From assembly GCA_045533115.1 (NCBI GenBank), contig JAZSHF010000025.1, positions 1 through 34,581 on the forward strand: 34,581 nt of DNA, in the 5' to 3' direction. This document shows, piece by piece, positions 21,461 to 30,640 of the stretch. How positions within the stretch are numbered: position 1 is the stretch's first letter; each line of letters opens with the position of its first letter. Below the pieces are notes generated by a model. It was not told the origin of the DNA. It searched no databases and was given only the letters and a program-made list of their open reading frames with translations. Made by a program: the position numbers and the translations under genes. Source of the stretch: Colimorpha_A sp045533115 (GTDB taxonomy: Bacteria; Bacillota; Clostridia; Oscillospirales; CAG-272).

Positions 21461-24400
21461 ATGACGGTAAACGCGAAAAAAGTAATATCGTTTTTTATAA
21501 TTGCCGCGATTCTTATTTTGGTGTTCTCTTTTCACGGGATAAGAACTTTCGCCGCGTCGGCAACGGGCGTATACGGCGGGATTGCGCCGAGCGCGCTTTT
21601 GGCGGCAGTCGATGATATCGAGGACGATTTCAACGGCGAAACACATTATTGGTCGACAAGCGACGGTTACTGCGAAAGCCTCAGCACGCTGAATGTCGCA
21701 CCATACTCCTCTTACGAGGGCGGCGGCTCGCTTTTCTGGGACGTCGGCGCCGTTACGCCGAATATGAGCGTAACGATGTCAAAAACGGTAACGGAATTGA
21801 CCGAAACCTCATACTACCGCAGCTTCTCCGCGACCTTCTTCATTCCAAAGGAAGCGGGCGGTGCTGCCGTTAAGATGAAAATAGTCGGCTCCCGCGGAAC
21901 GATAACCGAAACGAAGACCGTCGACGGCGGAAAATGGCAGACCGTATTCTTTGAAACGGACGCTAAGAACAGAGGCAAGGTAATTCAGATCGAGTTTACC
22001 TTTACGGTCAACAATGCTTGCGATTTGTATATCCTATCCGACGTGATCGGCGGATGCTGGGGGGCGAGCGACATAAACGCCGCAAGATTTATGACAACCT
22101 CCTTTACCGCAGCAGGCTGTACCGTTGAATACGACAGGAACTTGACCGTGTCCCTTGCCGGCGAGAGCGCGGGCATTGAGGCTAAAAACGTGACGGATGC
22201 CGACCTCGGACAGGACGTCGGTCTTAGAGTGAATTTGATAAATCATTCCTCCTGCCGAGCGCTTACGCTGAAATACAAAGCCGAGGGCAGTGAGGAATAT
22301 GACCGCGAGATAACGGTCGACATTCCCGACTCGGATAGAGAAGTCACTCTTTTGTTCAGAATACCCGAGGAAAAGATAACGGGATATATGCTCTGCTTCG
22401 GCGGTGCGCCGTCGGGCGATGTTGAAATAATATCGATAGGTCCGTCGCCCTGCTATGAGGAAATTCCGTCTATCGGCGATATAACGGAATGCCGAATTGC
22501 GCGCGACCTGAAAAACATATCGGTCAAGGGATATATATCGGTGCTTGACGGAATATCGGACGGAAGAATTTTTCTTTACGCGCTTATGCCGAGCGACGAT
22601 AATTCGAATATCGTGAATCTCCGCGAGCCGCTTTCCGAAACGAGAATCAAAAACGGTGAATTTTCCTTCACTGTCCCGCTTGACCGTGACGGCGACGGAA
22701 TTTTCAAGAAATACGTAGCGGCGGCAAGGATAGACGGTGAGCTTACCATTATTTGCGAGCCGAGCTATGTAAATAATCCTGAGCTTCTCGCGACCGAACG
22801 CACCCTGCTCCCCGAATCGAAAAAGGGGATAAGACCGCTTCCGGATAATTACGTTTTGTACGGAATAGCGCAAACCGCGCTTGATATAGACCTAACGGAG
22901 CTTGTCGCCTCTGACGGCAAAAACGCGGTGACTCATACGGCGGGAGGTTCAAGCCAAGGCTTTTCGCGTGATTACCTGAATACCCTCGACGAAAAAATGA
23001 GGGAATACGAAAAAGAGGGAATAAAGGTACGCTTCGTTTATAAGCTGAAGGCGGGAGACGGGGTCATAGCGCATCCCGACGCGGCAGGCGGAAACGCCGC
23101 TATCAATACGAAAACCAGCGAGGGAATAAACGCCCTGCGCGTTCTTACCGATCTGCTCGTCCGCAGATACGGTTCCTCGGACGGTGTGACCGATAACCTC
23201 GTCGGCATCGTCCTCGGCGCGTCGGTAAACGATGCTTATAATAATTACAACCTCGGTGCGGTGTCACTGTCAGAGCTTGTCGAAAGCTACTCGACAGCGC
23301 TCCGAACCGTCTATAACGCGTCGGTAAGCGTGACCTCGGGCTTTGAGGTCAGCGCGGCTCTCGGCGGAAGCTGGAGCCTTGATATCCCGGTCGGGCAAAA
23401 GGGAAGCTTCGACGCGCGGAGCGTACTTGAAGCGATATCGGATTGTATAACGGCGGGCGGGGATATAAACTGGAAGCTCGCATACGATATAACCCCCGAG
23501 CGGGGCAAATACGCCTATAACGAGCTGTCGGGTGACCGCGGCGTGAGCGCCGAGCGGATAACGGCGGCAAACCTCGAAGCCCTGACCGAATTTTTCGCGC
23601 TCGCGCCGTTCCAATATAACGGAGCGTCAAGAAGCATACTGCTTCTCGGCGACGGCGAAGTAAAAGCAACGTCGGTCTCTGAGGAAAAAGCGTTCACGGC
23701 AGATTATATCTATACATTTCTTCGTATCTCGGACAGAACGATGAAAAACGTGTCGGGCTATATTCCAAGCCACGATGCGGACTATGAGGGTGCGCTCAAA
23801 TACGTAGGAACCGATGCGTTCGGTTCAAAGACCGCCTTTGCGTCCGAGCTTATCGGTAAGGAACGATTTGAGGCGCTTGCTTCGGCGGGTGCATCTATCG
23901 ACAGAAGCTATCTTGAAGCCGAGATAACGAATACCCTTCCGACGGGCATAAAGGGCGAAAGCATAATCTTCAACCTCAAAAAGAATAACGTTATGACCCC
24001 GTCGCTCAGATGTATTTCCGCCGAAAGCGGAATATCATACGGTGATAGACAGGATTGGGGCAGAATACGCCTTTCCGAGGCGGAGAGCGGCGCGCTCCGC
24101 GGAGTCGTACTGATGACGAACCATCCGCTCGATCTTAGCGAGGCACCGTATATCAGCTTCGATCTCATCGTGTCGTCGCTTCCCGAGGGAGTTGACACCG
24201 TGAGCGTCACGGTCGCGCTCTACTCGAAGAATAATATTGCGGTGGCAACGGGTTCGGTGTCGGTCGACAACGTGTGCCCGGTCGTTTGCGATATGAGCGC
24301 GTTTTCTCATCTTAAGTCCTGCGACAGAATGGGAATTTATATTACGGGCGAAAACGGCGAGAGCATCGGCGAGCCGATGATACTCGTGTCAAGTGTTAGG

Positions 24401-24592
24401 GCACATTCCGAGACACTTTCGGGCGAAAGGCTCAATAAGTCAATAAACGCCCTTGCGGGCGAGGGGGACACCGTGTCGGTATACACGGTAATAAACATCG
24501 CGCTAATCGCGTTCGCGGCTCTGACCTTGCTCGCGGTAAGGATAGTAATGAAAACCAAACGCGAGACGGAAACGTCGGGCGGTAATGAATAA
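21461..24592 (+). CDS. Large membrane-anchored surface protein, DUF5722-like
   Basis: ATG 21461 is chosen because AAAGGAG lies nine bases upstream and a signal-anchor follows (about 9-31). The open frame runs further upstream only through repeat DNA. The product has 1043 residues. Beta-rich domains of carbohydrate-binding type fill about 50-430. From about 440 a region resembles DUF5722 barrels: DNYVLYGIAQTALDIDLTEL, then GIVLGASVNDAYNNYNLG (about 580) and GGDINWKLAYDITP (about 667). A last beta-domain precedes a C-terminal helix (about 1006-1029) and a charged tail, so it is tethered outside the cell. In DUF5722 proteins as I remember them the second motif reads GNEVN and the third AYHPYP. 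Here Glu and His are replaced, hinting at a non-catalytic form. The family call is tentative. Confidence 0.65.
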   Translation: MTVNAKKVISFFIIAAILILVFSFHGIRTFAASATGVYGGIAPSALLAAVDDIEDDFNGETHYWSTSDGYCESLSTLNVAPYSSYEGGGSLFWDVGAVTPNMSVTMSKTVTELTETSYYRSFSATFFIPKEAGGAAVKMKIVGSRGTITETKTVDGGKWQTVFFETDAKNRGKVIQIEFTFTVNNACDLYILSDVIGGCWGASDINAARFMTTSFTAAGCTVEYDRNLTVSLAGESAGIEAKNVTDADLGQDVGLRVNLINHSSCRALTLKYKAEGSEEYDREITVDIPDSDREVTLLFRIPEEKITGYMLCFGGAPSGDVEIISIGPSPCYEEIPSIGDITECRIARDLKNISVKGYISVLDGISDGRIFLYALMPSDDNSNIVNLREPLSETRIKNGEFSFTVPLDRDGDGIFKKYVAAARIDGELTIICEPSYVNNPELLATERTLLPESKKGIRPLPDNYVLYGIAQTALDIDLTELVASDGKNAVTHTAGGSSQGFSRDYLNTLDEKMREYEKEGIKVRFVYKLKAGDGVIAHPDAAGGNAAINTKTSEGINALRVLTDLLVRRYGSSDGVTDNLVGIVLGASVNDAYNNYNLGAVSLSELVESYSTALRTVYNASVSVTSGFEVSAALGGSWSLDIPVGQKGSFDARSVLEAISDCITAGGDINWKLAYDITPERGKYAYNELSGDRGVSAERITAANLEALTEFFALAPFQYNGASRSILLLGDGEVKATSVSEEKAFTADYIYTFLRISDRTMKNVSGYIPSHDADYEGALKYVGTDAFGSKTAFASELIGKERFEALASAGASIDRSYLEAEITNTLPTGIKGESIIFNLKKNNVMTPSLRCISAESGISYGDRQDWGRIRLSEAESGALRGVVLMTNHPLDLSEAPYISFDLIVSSLPEGVDTVSVTVALYSKNNIAVATGSVSVDNVCPVVCDMSAFSHLKSCDRMGIYITGENGESIGEPMILVSSVRAHSETLSGERLNKSINALAGEGDTVSVYTVINIALIAFAALTLLAVRIVMKTKRETETSGGNE

Positions 24593-24615
24593 AAATCAAT
24601 TTTACGGAGGCAGAT

Positions 24616-24879
24616 ATGTCAGGATACAATAACGAAAAGGAAAAGACTATAACATTCTCAATAAGAGACGAAAAGGATATGGAGATCAAGAGAGTTCTTC
24701 AAACCGTCTACTCGGCGTTAAGCGAAAAGGGCTATAACCCGATAAACCAAATAGTCGGCTACATTCTCTCCGAGGACCCGACCTATATCACCAACCATAA
24801 GAACGCAAGAGCGCTCATTTGCAAGGTCGACAGAGACGATATCTTAAATTCCCTCGTCCGCAACTACCTCGGCATCTGA
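24616..24879 (+). CDS. ireB: IreB family regulatory phosphoprotein
   Basis: An 87-residue protein matching IreB (UPF0297/DUF965) along its full length: TITFSIRDEKDMEIKRVLQT, VYSALSEKGYNPINQIVGYI, LSEDPTYITNHKNARALICK and a final LVRNYLGI. In Enterococcus IreB is phosphorylated on N-terminal threonines by the PASTA kinase IreK and lowers intrinsic cephalosporin resistance. Candidate threonines here are in KTITFS. GGAGG lies 7 bases before the ATG. In many Firmicutes ireB precedes ruvX and a zinc-ribbon gene; here it precedes ribF instead, with two bases between stop and start. Confidence 0.95.
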   Translation: MSGYNNEKEKTITFSIRDEKDMEIKRVLQTVYSALSEKGYNPINQIVGYILSEDPTYITNHKNARALICKVDRDDILNSLVRNYLGI

Positions 24880-24881
24880 AA

Positions 24882-25754
24882 GTGGACGAAAAAAGAATAG
24901 TTCTTCTCGGAAACTTTGACGGTGTTCATCTCGGCCACCGCGCGCTTATTGAAAAGGGACGCGCCGAAGCCGACGCGCGCCGATTGCCGCTTACAGTCTG
25001 GACCTTTGACACTCTGTTTTCGCCTGCCTTGACGGCGCAGGAGGACAGAGCGGGACTTTTGCGTCATTACGGCGTCGACGAGATAATAACCGATAGCTTC
25101 GAGAGGGTAAAGGATCTCTCTCCGCGAACCTTCGTGTCCTCGGTTTTGAAGAACAAGCTGAAGGCAGAGCTTTGTGTCTGCGGATACAATTATTCCTTCG
25201 GGCGGGGCGGAAAGGGAGATCCGAAGATTCTTAAGGAGCTTTGCTCCGAATACGGAATAGAGACCGTCACCGTTGAGAGAGTAACTATCGATAACGGCGA
25301 GGTGTCCTCGACGGAAATAAGAAAAAAGCTGATATGCGGCGATATCGAGGAGGCAAACAAGCTCCTCGGCAGACCCTATTTCCTTTGCGACACGGTAAAA
25401 GATGGAAACAAAAAAGGGCATACAGTCGGTATGCCGACGGCGAATTTTTACCCCGACGGGCTGTGTCTGCCGAAAAACGGCGTCTACGCAACTGTTACTC
25501 ACCTGCCGAACGGAGATAAGCTTCCGTCGGTGACGAATATCGGTACCCGTCCGACGATGAGCGACGGCGGAGGCGTCTCGGTTGAAACCTATATAATCGG
25601 CTTCGATTCTGACCTTTACGGTCAAAAAATAAAGGTGGATTTTTTATCGTTCCTTCGTCCCGAGCGCAAATTCGGCTCGCTTGACGAGGTGTACGGCGCG
25701 GTAAAGAACGATATCGAAAAAGCAAAGACGATTTTTGAAAAGAGAAACGGATAA
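24882..25754 (+). CDS. ribF: Bifunctional riboflavin kinase / FAD synthetase
   Basis: A GTG start at 24882, two bases after the ireB stop, gives 290 residues. Longer frames would overlap ireB. The N-terminal nucleotidyl-transferase (FMN adenylation) has GNFDGVHLGH (10-19), VCGYNYSFGRGGKGD and STEIRKKL. The C-terminal flavokinase (about 160-285) has KKGHTVGMPTANFYPDG and GVYATVTHLP. Together they make FMN and FAD from riboflavin. There is no independent ribosome-binding site, so expression is probably coupled to ireB. No FMN riboswitch is visible upstream. Confidence 0.95.
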   Translation: MDEKRIVLLGNFDGVHLGHRALIEKGRAEADARRLPLTVWTFDTLFSPALTAQEDRAGLLRHYGVDEIITDSFERVKDLSPRTFVSSVLKNKLKAELCVCGYNYSFGRGGKGDPKILKELCSEYGIETVTVERVTIDNGEVSSTEIRKKLICGDIEEANKLLGRPYFLCDTVKDGNKKGHTVGMPTANFYPDGLCLPKNGVYATVTHLPNGDKLPSVTNIGTRPTMSDGGGVSVETYIIGFDSDLYGQKIKVDFLSFLRPERKFGSLDEVYGAVKNDIEKAKTIFEKRNG

Positions 25755-25755
25755 A

Positions 25756-27186
25756 ATGAAACTCATTAAGACGGCAAAAAGAATACTGATCCTCGTCATG
25801 GCGCTTGCTATGACGCTTGCCGTCATGCCAATGGGCGTAAAGGCGGAGGACCCCGAAATACTCGCGTCGCAGAGCGCGATGCTCTACTGTATCGAATCCG
25901 ACACGGTGCTGTATCGTTATAACGACGACGCGCGCGTCAAGCCGGGAGTGCTTATAAAGCTGATGGTCGCCCTCGTTGCCGTTGAGGAGATGGAAAACAG
26001 GGGTATGACACTTGACAGCCCCCTGACAGCTTCAAGCAAAGCGATAAGAGATACACACGGAAAGCATATCGGAATGAAAAACGGCGAGATATTCCGCTTG
26101 CGCGACCTTATCGCCGCAATGCTTCACGCCGACGCCGACGATGCGGCACACGTTATCGCCGAGAGCTTTGCGGAAACATATTCGAATTACGTTGAGCTTA
26201 TGAACCAAAAGGCGGCGGACCTTGGAATGACGAGTACCGAATATTTCTCGGTCACGGGCACAGAGGATGAGGAGAGCTATACGACTGCCGCCGACCAGCT
26301 GCTGCTCGCATCTTATGCAATAAAAATACAGTCACTTGCGGAAATAGCAGATCAGATAAGAGCGGTTATCCCCGCGACAAACAAATCGTCAGCCCGCTAT
26401 TACGGAACGACGAACTATCTTCTCTCCTCGCGCGTAAACCCCGACTACTATCTTTCGACGGCAACTGGACTTATTGCGGGAAACAACACGCTTGCCGGCT
26501 ACTGCGCGATACTATCCTCGCGCAAGGACGGACTTAACTACATAGTGGTAATTACAGGGGCACATAATTCACGCGTTCTCGTAAAGGAAGAATACGAAAC
26601 GACCGACGAGGACGGAAACAAAGTAAAGGTTCCCGCCGAATACAAGACGGTATACCACGGGCTTCACGAGGGACGAGCGCTGCTAACGTGGGGCGAAAGC
26701 CGATTCAAATACGTAAAGGCGGTAACGAGTGCAACGCCGATAACCGACATTCCCGTAAAGCTCGCCGCAGGCAGTGACAGAGTTGCGCTTATGCCGCAGT
26801 ACGACCTCGAGGTGTTCGTCTCCGACGACGTCGACGTAAAAAAGGACGTAAGCTACAATTACGTTCTCAATTCAAATCATCTGACCGCTCCCGTAAAGGC
26901 GGGACAGGTAGTCGGAACGCTTTACGTCACATACAAGGGCGAAAAAATAGGCGAGGTTCCGCTTATTGCGAGAAACAACATTGACCGTGACGGCTGGCTG
27001 ACTCTCGGAAACAGAATTAAGGAGCTTGCCGCAACGCCGTTTTTCATCGTTCTGATACTGCTCACGGCGTTTGCGATCGTGTTCTACGTTATATCTACGG
27101 CGGTGACGAGACAGAAGAAGGTAAACGAGAGAAAGAAGCTTATGACCCGTGAGCACCGCTATCTCGGACAGGGCGAGAAGAAATGA
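25756..27186 (+). CDS. D-Ala-D-Ala carboxypeptidase (PBP5/DacA) homologue lacking the active-site motifs
   Basis: A 476-residue protein with a signal peptide (about 1-30, ending VKA), a penicillin-binding S11 domain and a C-terminal membrane helix. The family frame is clear: AMLYCIESDTVLYRYN, DLIAAMLHADADDAAHVIAE, NQKAADLGMTSTEYFSVTG and LAGYCAILSSRKDGLNYIVV. All three catalytic motifs are changed. SxxK reads V65-L-I-K68, SxN reads D126-A-D128, and KTG reads A236-T-G238. Such a protein should not cleave D-Ala-D-Ala or bind beta-lactams covalently. It may act as a structural or regulatory peptidoglycan-binding partner. The ATG follows the ribF stop by one base and its stop overlaps truB (ATGA). 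Confidence 0.88.
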   Translation: MKLIKTAKRILILVMALAMTLAVMPMGVKAEDPEILASQSAMLYCIESDTVLYRYNDDARVKPGVLIKLMVALVAVEEMENRGMTLDSPLTASSKAIRDTHGKHIGMKNGEIFRLRDLIAAMLHADADDAAHVIAESFAETYSNYVELMNQKAADLGMTSTEYFSVTGTEDEESYTTAADQLLLASYAIKIQSLAEIADQIRAVIPATNKSSARYYGTTNYLLSSRVNPDYYLSTATGLIAGNNTLAGYCAILSSRKDGLNYIVVITGAHNSRVLVKEEYETTDEDGNKVKVPAEYKTVYHGLHEGRALLTWGESRFKYVKAVTSATPITDIPVKLAAGSDRVALMPQYDLEVFVSDDVDVKKDVSYNYVLNSNHLTAPVKAGQVVGTLYVTYKGEKIGEVPLIARNNIDRDGWLTLGNRIKELAATPFFIVLILLTAFAIVFYVISTAVTRQKKVNERKKLMTREHRYLGQGEKK

Positions 27187-28082
27187 GAGACGGAGTAGTA
27201 CTTATCGACAAAGGCGAGGGAATGACCTCCTTCGACGTCGTCGGAAAAATAAGAAGATTATACGGCACGAAGCAGGTCGGACATACGGGAACGCTTGACC
27301 CGATGGCGACGGGGCTTCTGACCGTTCTCGTAGGACGCGCGGTCAAGGCGTCTGAATACCTGACTGAGCACGATAAGACCTATACGGCAACCCTCAAGCT
27401 CGGTATCACGACCGATACCGAGGATATAAGCGGAAAAATTCTGACAAAAAGCGACGCAATACCCGATGCCGATGAGGTTAAAAGGGTGTGCGCGGGCTTC
27501 GTCGGAAGCATAAAACAGATACCGCCGATGTACTCGGCACTAAAAAAAGACGGCAAAAAGCTTTGCGACCTCGCACGCGAGGGGATCGAGATCGAGCGCG
27601 AGGCGAGGGATATAACGGTATATTCGCTTGCCTGCACGGAAACCGACAAAAATGACGAATATATCCTTTCCGTCGCTTGCTCAAAGGGTACTTATATAAG
27701 AACTCTCTGCGCCGATATAGGCAAGGCACTCGGCTGCGGAGGGGTAATGGCTGCGCTCCGCCGAACCTCGGTCGGCGAGTTTTCGCTTGATGACGCGGTC
27801 ACGCTCACTCAGCTTGAAAATATGACCGAAAGCGAGCGCGAAACGCTCATAAAGGATACCGAAACGCTCTTTTACGAGCATAAAAAGGTCGTTTTACCCG
27901 ACTTTTTTGCGCGTTTAAGCAGCTCGGGCTGTGAAATTTACCTCAAAAAGCTCGGACTTGACCTGAATGTCGGCGAAAAAGTGCGTCTATACGACAAAAA
28001 CGGCTTCTTCTCGCTCGGCGAGGTGCGTGAATTTGAGGGCGGAAGGGCAATAAAGCCGATAAAGAAATTCAGATTAGAATAA
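27183..28082 (+). CDS. truB: tRNA pseudouridine(55) synthase
   Basis: A 299-residue TruB. The catalytic aspartate is D39 in GHTGTLDPMATGLL (33-46). The N-terminus GVVLIDKGEGMTSFDVV and the later CSKGTYIRTLCADIG are family landmarks. It isomerises U55 in the T-loop of tRNAs. The ATG overlaps the preceding stop (ATGA), implying translational coupling to the carboxypeptidase homologue. The C-terminal PUA-like part (about 235-299) is present. Commonly truB lies with rbfA and ribF; here ribF is one gene upstream, and rbfA is 13.5 kb away. Confidence 0.96.
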   Translation: MRDGVVLIDKGEGMTSFDVVGKIRRLYGTKQVGHTGTLDPMATGLLTVLVGRAVKASEYLTEHDKTYTATLKLGITTDTEDISGKILTKSDAIPDADEVKRVCAGFVGSIKQIPPMYSALKKDGKKLCDLAREGIEIEREARDITVYSLACTETDKNDEYILSVACSKGTYIRTLCADIGKALGCGGVMAALRRTSVGEFSLDDAVTLTQLENMTESERETLIKDTETLFYEHKKVVLPDFFARLSSSGCEIYLKKLGLDLNVGEKVRLYDKNGFFSLGEVREFEGGRAIKPIKKFRLE

Positions 28083-28094
28083 GGCCGATTACAA

Positions 28095-30314
28095 GTGGAT
28101 GATAATATAGTAAACAAGGACGGGCTTTCGGAAATTGAAGGCACCGTCGAGCATATTGTTTTTCAAAACGATGAAAACGGATATACCGTCTGCGAGCTGG
28201 TGCTGAACGATGACGATCTCGTGACGGCAGTCGGACAAATGCCGTTCCTCTCCGTCGGCGAGAGCATAAAGGCACTCGGACAGTGGACGAACCACCCGTC
28301 CTTCGGGCGTCAGTTCAAGGTCGAATATTTTGAAAAGCAGCTTCCCGCGTCGGAAAACGCGATAAGAAAATATCTCTCCTCGGGCGCGATAAAGGGTATC
28401 GGCGTCGTGCTTGCCGACCGAATAGTCGACAAATTCGGCTCCGACGCCTTCGACGTGATAGAAAACCATCCCGAATGGCTGACCGACATAAACGGTATCA
28501 CGAAAAAGAAGGCGGAAAAGATATCGGAGCGCTTCAGAGAAGCCTTCGGCGTGCGCTCGGTAATGATGTTCTGCCGCGAGTTTTTCGGGCCTGCGACGGC
28601 GGTCAAGGTATATAAAAAATGGGGCGGAAGCGCCGTTGACGTGATAAAGGCAAACCCGTATAAGCTATGCGAGCAGATACACGGTATCGGCTTTGAAACC
28701 GCAGACCGCATCGCTGCTTCTCTCGGCTCGGATAAGAACAGCCCCGACCGACTTCGCGCGGGAATTATATATTTTCTTTCGTTCAGCGCAAACCAGAACG
28801 GACACACCTTTATTCCCCGCGATAAGCTCATTCCCGCCGCCTGCAGTATGCTCGACGGCGATGAAAGCGGAATCGAGGGCGCGCTTGAAGCCCTGCTTTT
28901 CGACGGAACGCTCGTGAGCGTAAAATTCGGCGGACGCGAGGTCGTATATCTGAAGGACTATTTTGAAGCCGAGCGCTATATCGCGGCGAAGCTGAATCAG
29001 CTGAGTACGCTTTGTGAAAGAGTATCGCTCCGCGATGCCGACAGATTCGTCGATATGCTTGAAATTGAGCTTGACATAACATACGCCTCAATGCAGAGAA
29101 AGGCAATTCTCGACGCGATGGAAAATGGCGTGATGGTGCTGACGGGAGGCCCCGGAACGGGTAAAACGACGGTCATTCGCGCGTTGATAACGGTATTTGA
29201 AAAGATGGGAATGCGTATAGCCCTTTCTGCTCCCACGGGCAGAGCCGCGAAGAGAATGTCGGAGGCGACCTCTCGCGATGCGAAAACGATACACCGACTT
29301 CTTGAAACGGAATTTTCGGGCGACGATAAGCCGTCCTTCCGCCGTGATGAGCACGATCAACTCGACGAGGAGGTAATAATCGTCGACGAGGCGTCAATGG
29401 TCGACACGCTCCTTTTCTCGGCACTGTTAAAGGCAATAAAGCCGGGCGCCCGCCTGATTCTCGTCGGCGACTCCGACCAGCTTCCGTCGGTCGGCGCGGG
29501 AACGGTGCTTTTCGATATAATCGAAAGCGAAAGATACCCCGCCGTTGCCCTGACAGAAATATTCCGACAGGCAGAGAGCAGTCTTATAGTCCGAAACGCA
29601 CACGCGATAAACCGCGGCGAGATGATAGATATAAGGTCGACCGACAGTGATTTCTTCTTCCTGCGTAGATCGGGCAGTAACGAAATATCCGAAACGGTCG
29701 CTTCGCTCGTCACCGAGCGCTTGCCGAAAAAATACGGCGAGGAGATCATAAATAATTTGCAGGTAATAACCCCGACGCACAAGGGCGCATCGGGCACCGA
29801 TAACCTGAATATAATTCTTCAGGAGCGCCTGAATCCTTCGAGCGCGAAAAAGACGGAAAAGAAATTCCGCGAGAGAATATTCCGCGTCGGCGATAAGGTT
29901 ATGCAGACGAAGAATAACTATGACGCCGTCTGGGAAAAGAACGGAGTCGAAGGTGTCGGAGTATTCAACGGCGATATCGGCGTGATAACCGACATTGACC
30001 TGAAGGAAGAAACGATAACGGTATTAAGCGACGACAGACGCATAGTGTACGATTTTTCGCAGACCGACGAGCTTGAGCTTGCCTACGCAATAACGATACA
30101 CAAAAGTCAGGGAAGCGAGTACGGAACCGTTATCCTTGCCTTGTCCGACTTTTCCCCGCGCCTGCTGACAAGAAATCTGCTCTATACGGCGGTGACGAGA
30201 GCCAAGGATATGGCAATCGCGGTAGGACACGAAAGCACCGTGCGTAATATGATAAATAACGACCGACAGGTAAGAAGATATACGGGGCTGTGTTTTTTGA
30301 TTAAAACGTATTGA
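28095..30314 (+). CDS. recD2: RecD-like 5'-3' DNA helicase (RecD2)
   Basis: A GTG start with AAGG about 10 bases upstream; 739 residues, within the RecD2 range. The N-terminal OB-like region (EIEGTVEHIVFQNDENGYTV) and helix-hairpin-helix segments (IKGIGVVLADRIVDKFG, ITKKKAEKISERF) precede SF1B helicase motifs. Walker A is GGPGTGKTT (about 351), motif Ia LSAPTGRAAKRM and motif II VIIVDEASMVD (about 427). Then follow LVGDSDQLPSVGAG and the C-terminal YAITIHKSQGSEY and LLYTAVTRAKDMA. RecD2 works without RecBC in Firmicutes and is linked to replication-fork and repair functions. It starts 13 bases after truB and probably ends the operon at the hairpins downstream. Confidence 0.95.
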   Translation: MDDNIVNKDGLSEIEGTVEHIVFQNDENGYTVCELVLNDDDLVTAVGQMPFLSVGESIKALGQWTNHPSFGRQFKVEYFEKQLPASENAIRKYLSSGAIKGIGVVLADRIVDKFGSDAFDVIENHPEWLTDINGITKKKAEKISERFREAFGVRSVMMFCREFFGPATAVKVYKKWGGSAVDVIKANPYKLCEQIHGIGFETADRIAASLGSDKNSPDRLRAGIIYFLSFSANQNGHTFIPRDKLIPAACSMLDGDESGIEGALEALLFDGTLVSVKFGGREVVYLKDYFEAERYIAAKLNQLSTLCERVSLRDADRFVDMLEIELDITYASMQRKAILDAMENGVMVLTGGPGTGKTTVIRALITVFEKMGMRIALSAPTGRAAKRMSEATSRDAKTIHRLLETEFSGDDKPSFRRDEHDQLDEEVIIVDEASMVDTLLFSALLKAIKPGARLILVGDSDQLPSVGAGTVLFDIIESERYPAVALTEIFRQAESSLIVRNAHAINRGEMIDIRSTDSDFFFLRRSGSNEISETVASLVTERLPKKYGEEIINNLQVITPTHKGASGTDNLNIILQERLNPSSAKKTEKKFRERIFRVGDKVMQTKNNYDAVWEKNGVEGVGVFNGDIGVITDIDLKEETITVLSDDRRIVYDFSQTDELELAYAITIHKSQGSEYGTVILALSDFSPRLLTRNLLYTAVTRAKDMAIAVGHESTVRNMINNDRQVRRYTGLCFLIKTY

Positions 30315-30315
30315 T

Positions 30316-30359
30316 TTTTGCGAGCTTTTCTTTGCTCGTGCAAAGAAAAGCTCGCAAAA
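30316..30359. terminator. Perfect 19-bp hairpin after recD2
   Basis: TTTTGCGAGCTTTTCTTTG (30316-30334), loop CTCGTG, exact complement at 30341-30359. It begins two bases after the recD2 stop. There is no strong T-run after it on the plus strand, so it may be a terminator of odd form or a dispersed cruciform repeat. Confidence 0.55.
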
Positions 30360-30368
30360 GAAAACACG

Positions 30369-30424
30369 CCAAGGGGTAAACCGTAAAATTTGCTTATGCA
30401 AATTTTACACGTTTTCCCCTTTGG
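30369..30424. repeat. Second tandem hairpin after recD2
   Basis: An inner perfect stem GTAAAATTTGC (30383-30393), TTAT loop, GCAAATTTTAC (30398-30408) is capped by an outer CCAAGGGG (30369-30376) against CCCCTTTGG (30416-30424) with one bulge. Together with its neighbour it fills the first third of the 326-base gap. Confidence 0.6.
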
Positions 30425-30494
30425 AATCCCCTTTCGTTTTAAGAAAACCTCGATGCGTTTAATTGTCGCCCCCTACAAACAGCGTGTCGAAGTA

Positions 30495-30573
30495 TCGGGA
30501 CGTTGTTAGCCTTCCCCTTGAGGGGAAGGGGGACCGCGGTAGCGGTGGATGAGGTGTAGGTTGCGAAGCAACC
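30495..30573. repeat. Dispersed hairpin repeat, copy B (uninterrupted)
   Basis: This has the same order as copy A at 21104-21234: TCGGGACGTTGTTAGCC, then CCTTCCCC...GGGGAAGG (30510-30529). A middle stem ACCGC-GGTA-GCGGT (30533-30546), GGATGAGGTGTA and a final hairpin GGTTGC-GAA-GCAACC (30559-30573) follow. The stem sequences of the last two hairpins differ from copy A yet remain paired. The rest of the gap (30425-30494 and 30574-30640) shows nothing beyond a TATAAT at 30612-30617 that may serve comF. Confidence 0.75.
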
Positions 30574-30640
30574 GTGTTTCAAAACAATGCAATATCGTTT
30601 TCACACGAAAATATAATAACAAAAATCAAGGAATACAATT

